Part shown: piece after piece, positions 26,826 to 39,600 of the stretch | Layout of the letters: every line of letters begins with the position of its first letter | Position numbering within the stretch: the stretch's first letter is position 1 | Assembly (NCBI GenBank): GCA_903813345.2 | Contig: CAIIXF020000004.1 | Coordinates: 21,176,477-21,240,476 of the forward strand | Reading direction: 5' to 3' | Source of the DNA: Owenia fusiformis | Taxonomy: Eukaryota; Annelida; Polychaeta; Sabellida; Oweniidae | Length of the DNA: 64,000 bases | Translations under genes and position numbers: made by a program | The notes under the pieces: model-generated | What the model was told of the DNA's origin: nothing | The model's input: the letters and a program-made list of their open reading frames with translations, nothing else | Databases searched by the model: none

Positions 26826-27161
26826 TAACAATTGGTAGGAGTGCAGTCGTATGACCAGTCGTCCTCAGACATGTTATCGTCGTACTTGTTGCGCGGTCCG
26901 AACCAATTGTCGCCAACCTGGTTAAAGTTGTACTGCTTTTCTGAGAGCCAAGGTCTACAAAAAGTGTTGGCTGGCCAAAATTCATTGGATACTGCTAATT
27001 GATATTGAGAATTTATAACATTAAGTCTCACCGAGAGTGTTTCAATTCCATTTCTGTTACTCCTTTTTCCGACAACACGCATGTTGGTAACTTTAACGCC
27101 ACGTTTTAAAGCATACGATATTATAGATTGCCTAAGCTTGTCATATGGAACTGATTTTACA
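26825..27161 (-). pseudogene. LINE ORF1 C-terminal fragment
   Basis: The frame is open across the 5' border, but residues before about NVKSVPYDKLRQ come from the flanking direct repeat, so only the last ~110 residues belong to the element. The fragment ends in an acidic, aromatic tail (GDNWFGPRNKYDDNMSEDDW). No CCHC knuckle is visible. Its stop codon overlaps the ORF2 start by one base (TAATG at 26,827-26,823). Confidence 0.75.
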
Positions 27162-27450
27162 TTTTGAGTGTTTTGTTCAAATTTGTATTCAACTTTGAAC
27201 AAAATACTCAATCTGCCGGGCGCCGTAATGAAAATCGTAGCAAATGTGACCAAGGCATTATGCACTTATTTATTATTTCTTAGCACGAATTCTGCACTAA
27301 CTTTGAACAGCAGTTTGTACTGATTGTACCATAGGTTTTGGGTCGATATAAAGATGGTAGCACCGACAGAATCCAGTATTATATTTTTCTAGCATGCCGT
27401 CTTTATTTTAAAGTTATTTCTATCGACCTAAGCCTATGGATTGTACACAA
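27162..27450. repeat. 289-bp direct repeat, proximal copy (LINE target-site duplication)
   Basis: Matches 22,930-23,218 with no difference that I can see. It lies 174 bp past the xanthine dehydrogenase stop codon and contains a minus-strand AATAAA at 27,412-27,417, so the LINE probably inserted in or at the 3' UTR/termination region of that gene and duplicated it. Confidence 0.9.
27412..27417 (-). terminator. Candidate poly(A) signal of the xanthine dehydrogenase gene
   Basis: AATAAA on the minus strand, about 207 bp past the stop codon. It lies inside the 289-bp repeat, and the same hexamer is repeated at 23,180-23,185 beyond the LINE. A second candidate is at 27,269-27,274. Use is inferred. 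Confidence 0.4.
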
Positions 27451-27623
27451 TCTATAGTTATACAAGGAAATGCTCATTTACGCAGAAAGTTATTTTGACA
27501 ATGTACACATATAAAATCAATTTTAGTGTATCAAATAAAATTACTAATGTTTTTGATAGAGCCCATGATGCTAACCAAATTATCAACATGATACTGGGAT
27601 GACTTAACTCGTCAACAGCCGAA

Positions 27624-30600
27624 TTAAATGTTAGATTTCAATTTATCATACGCTATACTGTCTTTCACAGATAACAATTTAAATATTTGTTGTGCATTTG
27701 CAGGGCTGTTCATCTGAAAGTTTCCTTGGACTCCATTGTCAATGCGGGAAGCGTGAATGGCATCTTTAATAGCCATGAATGCTGCGATACCCATGTGAAT
27801 TGGCGGTTCTCCAACTCCCTGGAAAAAATAAAGATAAATTACAAGCAACATGTACAATTGACCGACCAATCTATTCCTTACAATCTCAAATACAATATCT
27901 CCCAAAAGATGCATGATATGTTTTAAATTGGTGAAGTTATAATGGGTTCAAAGTGCAAAAATGGGTGAAAAATGTGTAAATTCTCCCTAATAATAAGAAT
28001 GGTAACCATTCTTATAGAAAAATAATAAATTATCGTAAAACTCTTTAGTTTCCTGAAATAAAGTGTGCACTTTTGTGATTTTTAGAAAATAGACATGAAA
28101 AGGAATGACTTAAGCCAGAAATATTCTAAAATTGAAACAATTTTTTGTGAGGCCGTCGCTAGATCTGATTCTCTCTTTAAAATGTTGATATTATATTCAA
28201 TTCCAATTTCCACACATTTTATAGTCCAATTATATTTTCTGAAACATATTATGCCTCAATCACATATGATACGGCGGCCGTAGCAGTTCGATGTAGGTTT
28301 TCTGTATTGATTTTGAGAAGCTACAGCCGCCGTAGAGCAAATGCCATGACTGAGGTTTTAGGAGTCTTAATAGAAATGAACATTTTTATGTGTACCTTTG
28401 AGCCAAACAGCACTGCCTCTTTACTGTCAGAATTGATCAGTTGAGTGTTGAACTTGGTCGGAATGTCTCTTACTCCAGGTATATGGTAGGAGTTAATATC
28501 TTTAGATTTAAGAAAGCCATTCTCGTCATATTCCAAGGTCTCCGATACAAGCATTCCAAACGCCTGTAATGTGAATCACATATAACATATTCACAAAATA
28601 TAATCATGTCAAAAACTTAGCAGACTGGTAGGGAACAATTTATGTATTAACCAAAAAAGACTTTACCTATAATTTATAAAATATCATCAAACCATATAAG
28701 AAAAACTGTTAATTCCTTGATTTTTCCTTTGTAACTATAAGGCGCATAATTTTCAATGAAAAACTTTAGTTTTAACGTATAATATTAGGGAGTTTAAGAT
28801 TGCAATGTTTTTCACAACCTAAACGCGAACGGAAAATATTTAAGCGATGCATTTTTATGGGCGATTGGTCATACGCATAGGTTGGCGTTTCTTTTTTTTA
28901 TTATTGATGTGCAAGTTTACCATGACAAAGGCTCCATCAATCTGTCCAATGTCTATAGCAGGATTCAAACTGCGACCCAAATCCATTGTGGCATCTACAC
29001 GTATAACCTTTAAGGGGAACGATTATTATTTCATCATATATTATAATAAACACAAAATGACATTATAAAATGTCACAACCTTGTAACAAATTGCAAATTG
29101 TAACAGACGCCTAGCTCCGAACGCCGGACGCCAAACGCCGAACATCGTCGACAAAAAATTGAATTGTATATTTGTAAAGTATTAGACATTATTTGTACAT
29201 GTATAAGCAATACTTCAATACTTTTATAGTACCAATGTCATGAAATTGCATGGTTTTCAAATATATTTTCGTTGCTTCAGGGGCGTAGCCAAGGCCAGGA
29301 TGAAAACTTAGGCTTGATATATACATGTACTTCATTTTTAGCTTGAATAAATATATTTCTGTAAAATTTTGGTGGAGCCCTTGCATCGGCTGTCTCATGT
29401 CTGGCTACACCCATGTGTCCCATGCCCTCTGCCATGTTCGGGTATACGCTTGCACTTACTCTATTAGCCCCAGTGAGGCAGTCCACTTCCACCTCAGCCA
29501 TTGTGGCACCACACACGAAGTATTTTTGCCCCTTTCCCCCATCATAGGGATTTTGAAAGTTCAGAACATACTCTGGTCCGCGATCATAGAAGCCAGTAGC
29601 AGAGAGACTAGTACAGTTTAAGTAGGCATGCATTACCTAAAGTATATTGTATAGATTTTACATGTTCACACTTACAGGTACATTACTAAACGCTCCATTT
29701 TGACCTGTTAATTGTCTATCGTGATCATGTTTTACTAATAATGGAAAGAAGATAATTATTATGATAGCAACCATATCATTACAAAGATTGTGAAAAGGAA
29801 ATATTTGTTCAACAAAGCTCCTTGTTTTGGACTCTCTTGTTAAGTAAAGTGAAATTCTTGATTTCGTAAATCTTTCCAAACATCTAAAACATGAGTAAAG
29901 CGAGCAGCTGTTGTATTTATAGTTACCCAGTTCAAATATAAATAGGAAATATTGGAGATTCCAAGAAAATCCCAGGCCCACATCAAGATCACCATCCACG
30001 TTAATATATATTTTCAAATACCATCTCAAACCAGAAACACCACAACAGAAAATATTGGGTTAGAATACTATTCCAAACCTCTCATTAATCACATACCCAC
30101 ATCGCCCAAGGCTTGTCTGGGCTATTGCGTTTATATGGCTCCAGTCTTTTAACTAGCGTTTCACACGCATCCTACAACAATAAAAGATAGTAAACAATAA
30201 ATATCTATGTTGAATAAAATGATATATGCAAAATAGTAAGTTAAATTTTAAGAATGTATATCATGAGCCGGGGAGAGGCGTAATTTGAACGGGTTGTTTA
30301 TACCATTGACCATTGATTAGGTATCGTCTTTCAAGATGACTGATAGATATCATTAGAGCGTTTGGAACACAATTCAATATATACTTAGTCTATTACTTAC
30401 TTTGACAACCATACCAAAGAGATCCGTCCCATGGCAAGCGGCTGTCATTAGAGCGTTTGGAACACAATTCAATACTATTACTTACTTTGACAGCCATACC
30501 AAAGAGATCAGTCCCATGGCTAGCGGCTGTCATTAGAGCGTTTGGAACAAAATTCAATACTATTACTTACTTTGACAGCCATACCAAAGAGATCAGTCCC

Positions 30601-33600
30601 ATGGCTAGCGGCTGTCATCAAGGCGTTTGGGATACAAGTCAATATTAACTATTACTTACTTTGACAGTCATACCAAAGAGATCAGTCCCATGGCTAGCGG
30701 CTGTCATTAGAGCGTTTGGAACAAAATTCAATACTATTACTTACTTTGACAGCCATACCAAAGAGATCAGTCCCATGGCTAGCGGCTGTCATCAAGGCGT
30801 TTGGGATACAAGTCAATATTAACTATTACTTACTTTGACAGTCATACCAAAGAGATCAGTCCCATGGCTAGCAGCTGTCATCAGAGCGTTTGGAACACAA
30901 TTCAATACTATTACTTACTTTGACAGCCATACCAAAGAGATCAGTCCCATGGCTAGCGGCTGTCATCAAGGCGTTTGGAACACAATTCAAATATATATTA
31001 TTACTTACTTTAACAGCCATACCAAAGAGATCAGTCCCATGGCTAGCGGCTGTCATCAAGGCGTTTGGAACACAATTCGTGTCTGTTCCTAATACGTGGA
31101 TTGCCTCACATGGTATCTCTAGCACTCGGCTGGCAACCTAAAAATGAATGGCGGTTTCAAAAGATATTGTTGGTTTCAAGAATCATCGTTTGGAATTTTT
31201 GGGGTTTATTTTCCTTATGGCTCGATTTGTTGCTCATATAATTTTCTTTTTTCTTCCCGTGTTTTGTAACATTCGTTTATCCCTTCCGGATCCAATTTTG
31301 CACAAGTGCTTAAACTTTTATAACCACTAAAACGTTATAAAGACAAAGTTGTTCCAGAGGTCACTCTATGATAAGGAAAATACGCTCCACGGCATTGTCC
31401 CAAAGTACTATTTTATGTGAATTATTGTATTGTTAATGCTACCTTTTGTTAAGTATGGGGGTTTTGTCTGACAGTGTAACACAGCCTTCACAGAGCTACA
31501 ATTTTTCAGTTCAAACATTTTAGATTTCATACTTCCGATACTGTACGAGACCGAACTAAATATATACATGTCGTCTTAAAACCCCAATGGCGATTTGAGG
31601 TTCTTCGATTACGCATAATCCGTGGTTAAGACAACATCAACATCATTGCCATGAGAACATATCACAAACTGCAACAATTTGTTACGGACGTGGAAAGACG
31701 GTAACAAAAACATATGAAGCGATCTACCTGGATAATCTTTGTATGTAGACCTTGTCCCATCTCTACACCACCATGGCTGATCCACACCGAACCGTCCTTG
31801 TAGATGTTCACTAGTGCTGCACCCTTAATAATTGTATATAATAGTATAATACCGCTACCATTATAACTATTATAATATATACAATATGCATTGATCATAA
31901 AAGAGAGAACATGGAATATACATAAAATGATTTATTTATAACTATTATAATATATACAATATGTAGATGTAGAAGTTCACTAGTGCTGCACCCTTGATAA
32001 TTGTATATAATAGTATAATACCGCTACCATTATAACTATTATAATATATACAATATGCATTGATCATAAAAGAGAGAACATGGAATATACATAAAATGAT
32101 TTATTTATAAATAATTTGAGGAATATTCACGAAAAACTAATGAATGATGTTATTATATGTATATATATATACCTGTGCAAAAGGTCTGACTGGAATTCCT
32201 AATTCCCTGTATACTGGTATGGCACTCAAACCTCTCTTGGTCCACTTAGAAGCACTATAATGAGACCAACATACAGTTCACTCAACCAACCCATAATATG
32301 TAACAATATGATAATATGAAAGCACTGAACAAAATAAATTGATTGTCACACTATTATCCACAGTATTTTCTCACTGTTAATGTCAACTAACTACATTTAG
32401 CTCCACCTTTACACATGTAAAATGTCGTACCATATGTTTAATACAAAATTCAAATGAATTCGTTTAGTGTTAACGTTGAACGATTGTGGTTTTATGTGAA
32501 AAGTAGTTCTTATCTCAAATCGCACCAAATCTGTAACTTGCACCATTTGAGTTTTCCAAATTCATAAGTTACAGGGCAAGATCAAATAAAAATATGGTCT
32601 CTCTCACATTTTAGTATACAAAAAAGCCACTTCAATAACTACAGATTTCCTGTTAAAATAACAACATACTATCAAAAGACCTGTTTTATACGTATTATGA
32701 CACGAATTTCTATACGACATCCTAACTCATTACTTGTGTACCTGTTGAATTTGTCTACTTCTGCCTTTCTTTTGTAATAGTCGCCATTGGTTAGACAAGT
32801 GTCCCAACAGACTTTCAAACTACCTGCATCATTAAGCTCCCTGTTATAGAAAGTGCGGTCCCCAGTTTTATACATATTGATCTCATGCACCTAAAACCAA
32901 AACGTAATTCTTTTGAAATTGTAGTACCCACAAAAAGGAAGTCAATGAGTATAACAAGCACAACAAGGAAGATAAAACCTTAAAGAACAACCAAGTATAG
33001 GATAGAACAAGGCATTAATATTCAAAATGTCACCGCACGCCATTTGTTAATGAAGTCGAACGCCAGATGCCAATTCCGCCGTCACCAAAAACTTTTGGTG
33101 GTGACACAAAAATCAATATCTCAAAACTATGGTCTACATTCTTAATATTATAGATGTTATTCAAATCTAAGCTTATATATATGAGAATTTTTCATGACTG
33201 TGCCTTGTGTAGCTAATTTCTCACCCCCAACACTTTAAAAAGCATCTGCAAGAAACCTATGGTAGTTAGACAAGCCATTGAGGATTCAATGTGCTTTCAA
33301 ACATGTCATACCTGAGTGCTTGGTAAATTGAGCTTCACTGTGACGTCATTCATAATTGTTTGCATTAGTAGAGCCAGTGGGGGTGACATAAAACCCCTCA
33401 TAGCACCGCTAGGGTTTATGTTTGTCAAGCATACATTGGCAGATAGTTTAAAATTGTCTATCTTGTATCCACTATCAGCTGCTAAGTTAAGTAAGCTCGC
33501 AATGGCCAACTACAAATGCAAAATTTCACAAAAGGTCCCTTTAAAAATACAAGGCTATGATTAGCCTTCTTCAGAAAGATGAATATATTGATTTCGCTTC

Positions 33601-36600
33601 ATTAATGCAGTTTCAATTGTTTCAGTGGAAGATCGCTTTGTTAATAAAATGTGTATACCAGTGCTATGATATGCAATTGAAACATATCTATTTATATTAT
33701 ATACTAATATACTTAAGGGGTAAAATCTCAATAAAATGACATACGTTTCAATGGAATATTTCTTCGAATGGACTACAGTCCCCCTCCATAATTTTGGCAA
33801 TCGAATCACATTTTAAACCTGTTTAATATTTGGCGATTCAAATGCATATATATGTTTCATGAATTTTCGAAATAATGTAATGAAGGAAGGCTTTCATTTA
33901 TCCTCTCAATGAAATATTCAGACTCCAAACTTTTGATGGGGGGTGTATATGCCAAATTAGTGGAATACATTTCAATTGGAAATATGAATTTCTACTCACC
34001 AATCCATACATGCCAGGGGTGTAACCAGCATTGATGTAGAAGTGTACTTCCTCAGCAACTATTTTACCAGATTTCAAACAACCTATCTAAATACATTTGA
34101 AATGAATGTTACATTGCATGAATGCCTTGCATCTCATCTTCCTGCATATGGAAAAATACCATGCATCTTCTTGCGTCTATACATTGAACAATGCCTTGCA
34201 TCTTCTTGCATCAATATACGGAATAATGCCTTGCATCTTCTTGCATCAATATATTGAATAATGCCTTGCCTCTTCTAGCATCAATATATTGAATAATGCC
34301 TTGCATCTTCTTGCATCAATATATTGAATAATGCCTTGCATCTTCTTGCATCAATATATTGAACAATGCCTTGCATCTTCTTGCATCAATCTATTGAATA
34401 ATGCCTTGCATCTTCTTGCATCAATATATGGAATAAGGCCTTGCATCTTCTTGCATTAATATATGGAATAATGCCTTGCATCTTCTTGCATCAATATATG
34501 GAATAATGCCTTGCATCTTCTTGCATCAATATATTGAATAATGCCTTGCATCTTCTTGCATCAATATATGGAATAAGGCCTTGCATCTTCTTGCATTAAT
34601 ATATGGAATAATGCCTTGCATCTTCTTGCATCAATATATGGAATAATGCCTTGCATCCCCTTGCATCAATATACTGAACAATGCCCTGCATCTTCCTGCA
34701 CCAATATATTGAATAATGCCTTGCATCTTCTTGCATCACTATATGGAATAATGCCTTGCATCTTCTTGCATCAATATATGGAATAGTGTCCTGCATCTTC
34801 TTGCATTGATATATGGAACAATACCTTACATCCCCTTGCATCAATATACTGAACAATGCCCTGCATCTTCTTGCACCGATATATTGAATAATGCCTTGCA
34901 TCTTCCTGCATCAATACACTGAATAATGCTTGCATCTTCCTGCACCAATATATGGAATAATGCCTTTCTTCTTCTTGCATCAATATATTGAATAATGCCT
35001 TGCATCTTCTTGCATCAATAAATGGAATAAGGCCTTGCATCTTCTTGCATCAATATATTGAATAATGCCTTGCATCTTCTTGCATCGATATATGTAATAA
35101 TGCTTGCATCTTCTTGCATCAATATATGGAATAATGCCATGCATCTTCTTGCACCACTATATGGAATAATGCCATGCATCTTCTTGCATCAATATATTGA
35201 ATAATGCCTTGCATCTTCCTGCATCAATACACTGAATAATGCTTGCATCTTCCTGCACCAATATATGGAATAATGCCTTTCTTCTTCTTGCATCAATATA
35301 TTGAATAATGCCTTGCATCTTCTTGCATCAATAAATGGAATAATGCCTTGCATCTTCTTGCATCAATACACTGAATAATGCTTGCATCTTCCTGCACCAA
35401 TATATTGAACAATGCCTTGCATCTTCCTGCACCAATATATGGAATAATGCCTTTCTTCTTCTTGCATCAATATATTGAATAATGCCTTGCATCTTCTTGC
35501 ATCAATACATTGAATAATTTAGAGTATATGAGGTAATTTGTACAATTGAGAAAGTGCATTTTGTGCGACAACATTACCAAAATTCTTCTGATCACAATGC
35601 ACATTGCAGTCAAAGATATCATACGTGTATTTCTTCCATAAAATTTCAGAGAATGTTGCAGTCTGGTGAAAAATAGTGTGCTCGTGCAGTGCTATATTAA
35701 ATACCTTGTATTTAGCATTGATCGGATGTCTCTTACTGGTGAATTCCATATCAGTAGCCCTGTCTAACACCAGCCGTGTTGGTTTGTTAAATCTAGATGA
35801 AAAAATGCTCATTTAAATTACATAGTATTTTACTAAAGTATTAAATACTGATTCGGATGATTTTAAGTCAACCTTTTAGTATTTAACAATAAACCATTTA
35901 ACAGCACATAGGGATATTTGACCATTTTTTATTGATGTTTCTTCGCTCAGAAATTTGCATATATCTTACATAATCAAATGAGGAGCTCACCTGAGAGCGA
36001 CTATAGAGGCAATGGTAGCCAAACATAGTGGGGTAGCCTCCTTACCCCCAAACCCTCCACCAACCCGCTTTGTCTTCACGGATATCCTGTTCTGAGGAAT
36101 CCCAAGCAGATCACTCGCTCCATCCTAAATGAAATTGATGACGGATTATAAAGGGCGATGCTGTATCGCAATGATGGAAAGGTACATCAAAGTTGTAACT
36201 TAAATGTAAGGAACATTATTTTCAGAGGTAAGCCAAGAGAGATTTTTAGCTTTAAGCTGTATGTGTTACGCGGTAAACACGATACAAATATATGTCATAT
36301 TCCGCAACGAATATGGCATATTTTCTTGCGGTGTATGACAGATTCACCTGGGGTATATGGCATACTCACTAACCAATGAGAACGTGATACGGAAGTGGGT
36401 AATTGTCAATTCCATCGATTGAACAAACGGGTAAAAGTTTATAAATTATTGAAATGATTACTGAATCATCAGTACAGTGCATTGAATATATCAACTAATG
36501 CAAAAGTATCACTCAGCAATCTCACGTGGTAAACTTACTCAATAAATCCAGGATTCATATATTACTACCCGAAGCACTAACTATATTGGTAATCCAGCGT

Positions 36601-39600
36601 AGTTTTACATTTAGAGTTGATTCTGGCAACACTTCACTGCGGAATATCCCATACTCACCTGCGGAATATGCCATACACCGCAGGTGAGTATGGCACATTC
36701 ATCCGTATCACAAATACCGCGCAACCATTAATATATGCTATATTCCGCGTAACAGTATGACCACCTTACACTGATGCAAACAAGTTCAAAAATTGTCATA
36801 CTATATCTACATTATTTTTGGCACCAGTTATGACAAAAATGGCCATGTCAAGGCCCCATTGGATTCTATATAAAAATCATAGCTTCATCCCAAAACATAC
36901 TTTGGGAGTATTAAACTTTTTCTTCAATTCACAGAAATACTATATACTTCACATTTTGAAAATAAAAATTAGGGATAGGTGTAGATTTTAGTGTGAATTT
37001 GAATTTGAACTTTGAATTTGATATTTGTAAATAATTTTCCACCTTGTCCAGGGACATAGGCTTGTCTGCTAGGTCTACTAGTATTTACTTTGAAATATGG
37101 TAATATTTCTCATTTTGAATTGTTTCTAAATTGTCCCCAAACAAGACAAAAAATTACAAAAAACACCGTGCTCTTTTAAACTCCAAGCGTGTTATGAAGA
37201 ACATCAGGCATTATCCAGTCCTGATATGTTTGTATCATTCAGACAAAAAGAAACAATAGTTTTGATTTAAAAGCCTACCTGTAAGTCTGCTAACCCCTGT
37301 GTAGATGCTATTATCTCCAATTCCTGAGCCTCTCCCGTTGGTACAACCCTACATGACTGGGGCTCCATGTATAAGTGTTCTTGTCCAGCCATTTCAAGTT
37401 CACCTTAAAGATGTTTTGAGAGTAATTTATTTCATATCCTTCATCGATACAATTTGAAAAATGGTATTTAGTATATGTTTAACTGTTCACTGAGCTTGTA
37501 TTCCGGGCGCGAATGCAACTTTCAATGACGGCTGTCGGCTTATTCTATGACCGACTCATTTAAATATGAATGGAATAGTGGCAGGTACTATTGATATTTA
37601 AATGAGTTGCCCATTAAATAGTAGGTTAATCCGGTAGCCGACAGCCGAATACAAGCTAAATTGGTTCAGCGCGTTCTACAATTTTCGCTATAATAACTTA
37701 AAGGTAATGAAATTTATTTGGACTATTTTTTTATATTTATGTACACCCCTCCATAAGTTCTGCAACTGGTAGTCCCCTTTGACTCATTTATCAAATCCTG
37801 TTTATGTTTGGCGCTTTAAAAATCATGAAATGTGTCATTAATATCCGAACTATTTTAATTAAGGAATTAAGGAACATTGACAGGCTTTAATATGCTGTTC
37901 AATAAAAACCTCCGGTTCCAAACTTATGGAATGGGGAAGGGGGGGGGGGTGTATAATTCAAATCATTTATGTAATTTTTGTTTTGTTCAGTTTACCTTCT
38001 ATTATTGCATCTGCGTTTGCAAAAGCTGCATCGACGTCTCCGTGTTTTATTACTGAGCAATTTGGTAACATGCTATTCATCTTTATTGCATCCTACAAAG
38101 TATATATTAAATATATATAACAAATATTAACCATGTTCATGTCTATTGTCTGAACACTGAGTGCCTTGTCAACATTGTGTTGAGACACAAATAAATCTAA
38201 ATTTTTCGGATGATTATAAAAGAAACTGCGATTATATAAAAGGGATATGATTTACCTCTATGGTTAAAACTGCAGGTAGATTCTCGTACTCAACAATCAC
38301 ATGCTTCACTGCAACTCTAGCCTGCATCTCTGTTTCAGCGACTATTGCTCCAACAACATGGCCTCCATATTTTACCTACAAAGGGATACAAAACTGGGAT
38401 CAGAATATCATATGTATATGATTAGGCTTTATCTTACAATTTTAAGCTTTTTTTGATCAAGAGATGTTCACATTATTTAATTCTTGTCATACGATACATG
38501 ACACAAAACATCATTTACTAGTTTGCAATGCTTGTCAATCATTACATATTTAGCATGTTAGGCATTTATTCGTATTAATTGATAGAGGATCAATTAGGAA
38601 TTTGTGCACATGTATTTTATTTATTCATTCATTTAGTATTTCAAAAATTTGTAATTTTTCAACTTCCACCCATTGCAGATCTTATTTTTTATTTTTTATT
38701 TTCCTATTTGTACAACATTCTGACTTAACCTTAAGATTTTGTCATTTAAATGACTGGATTCCAAACACGTTTCTCAAAAGGTATTTGATCAAAAACGAGG
38801 GGAGATAGGCAGGACATCCTCACCTCTTCATTTGAAAATATATGTTCCGCATGTCCTGATTGTTGGTTAGGAATGTCAGCAAAACTGAGGAATCCTTTCA
38901 CACCAGGCATGGACTCTGCTTTAGATGCATCGATCTTCAAGATCTTTGCGTGGACTCTCTTACTTGTGATCAAAACAATATGAAGTTCATCTAAATAGAA
39001 AATTGAATTTAGACATCATATACACGGAATAGTTCTATCTTAACGAGCTCTAAACGCCAAAATTAATGAATTATTAAAAGGCTATCATTTAAAGACATTG
39101 TTTAATTGTGTGATTACGCTTTTAGATGTTTGAGGGTTGTTTTCTCATAACTGGTAGTTCGCTTAGTTTCATTTTCATTTTCCCTTTCTGTATTTTGCAT
39201 TTTTTATACTTTTGCACTTGCTACCATACTTCTGCTATACATACTTTTGTATGCTGGTAAGTCATCACAGTATACTGCTTCGCCTGTCGTCTGCTGTAGT
39301 GCTCCTTTGTGTACAACAGGTCTCCCTACGGTGTCAATGGCAGCTTGGTCAGCAGGTACATCTTCAAACACCTCACTAGCTTCACTCAACGGGTGACTAC
39401 GTACACTCGACATATCAGGAGACTGGTCAGGCTGAAATTATATGATGATACTCAAGTCAATAACCCAAATGCGAGTAGGTAGTTACCAGTTTCACCACCA
39501 GGTGGCTCGCTCGGGTCAGATAGCATGGCGGGTATAGTAGAAAGTTCCCTTTAACTTAAATTACATAGGTTTTATCTAAATAGAAAATTGACCTTAGACA

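Larger units (their letters stand above)
23219..27161 (-). mobile_element. 5'-truncated non-LTR retrotransposon (CR1/Jockey-like LINE), 3.94 kb
   Basis: On the minus strand it carries the end of ORF1 (27,161-26,825), ORF2 with an AP-type endonuclease and reverse transcriptase (26,825 to 23,351) and a short 3' tail of CAATAAA-type repeats (about 23,245-23,222). It is flanked by a perfect 289-bp direct repeat. The identical flanks imply recent insertion, yet ORF2 has two one-base frameshifts (near 25,090 and 24,715). It lies just beyond the 3' end of the xanthine dehydrogenase gene, on the same strand. Confidence 0.93.
27624..39431 (-). other. XDH exons 16-33: molybdopterin-binding/catalytic domain
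   Basis: Landmarks in order: [20 protein letters not shown] (exons 16-17), [12 protein letters not shown] (18), [14 protein letters not shown] (20), [13 protein letters not shown] (21), [16 protein letters not shown] (22), [13 protein letters not shown] (24), [18 protein letters not shown] and [13 protein letters not shown] (26-27), [15 protein letters not shown] (28), LSATGFYD (30), [19 protein letters not shown] (31), [10 protein letters not shown] (32), [20 protein letters not shown] (33). The proposed proton-abstracting Glu is the E of GEPP. The MSPP after MRGF differs from the usual FGGPQ. Confidence 0.93.

Noticed and set aside
26825-27265. A 146-codon LINE ORF1 starting at 27,265
   Set aside because: The first ~35 codons lie in the flanking 289-bp repeat; only the part after 27,161 belongs to the element.
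30351-31008. Extra copies as true coding exons of XDH
   Set aside because: Each copy has a donor but no acceptor, and the exon 28 to exon 29 junction already gives the correct protein, so I call them duplicated half-exons.
34596-35040. Minus-strand open frames of 89-101 codons in the 35-bp minisatellite
   Set aside because: They simply translate the tandem unit and lie within XDH intron 22.
37935-37950. G10 tract next to XDH exon 19 as a regulatory element
   Set aside because: A lone mononucleotide run with no further structure; not supported as functional.
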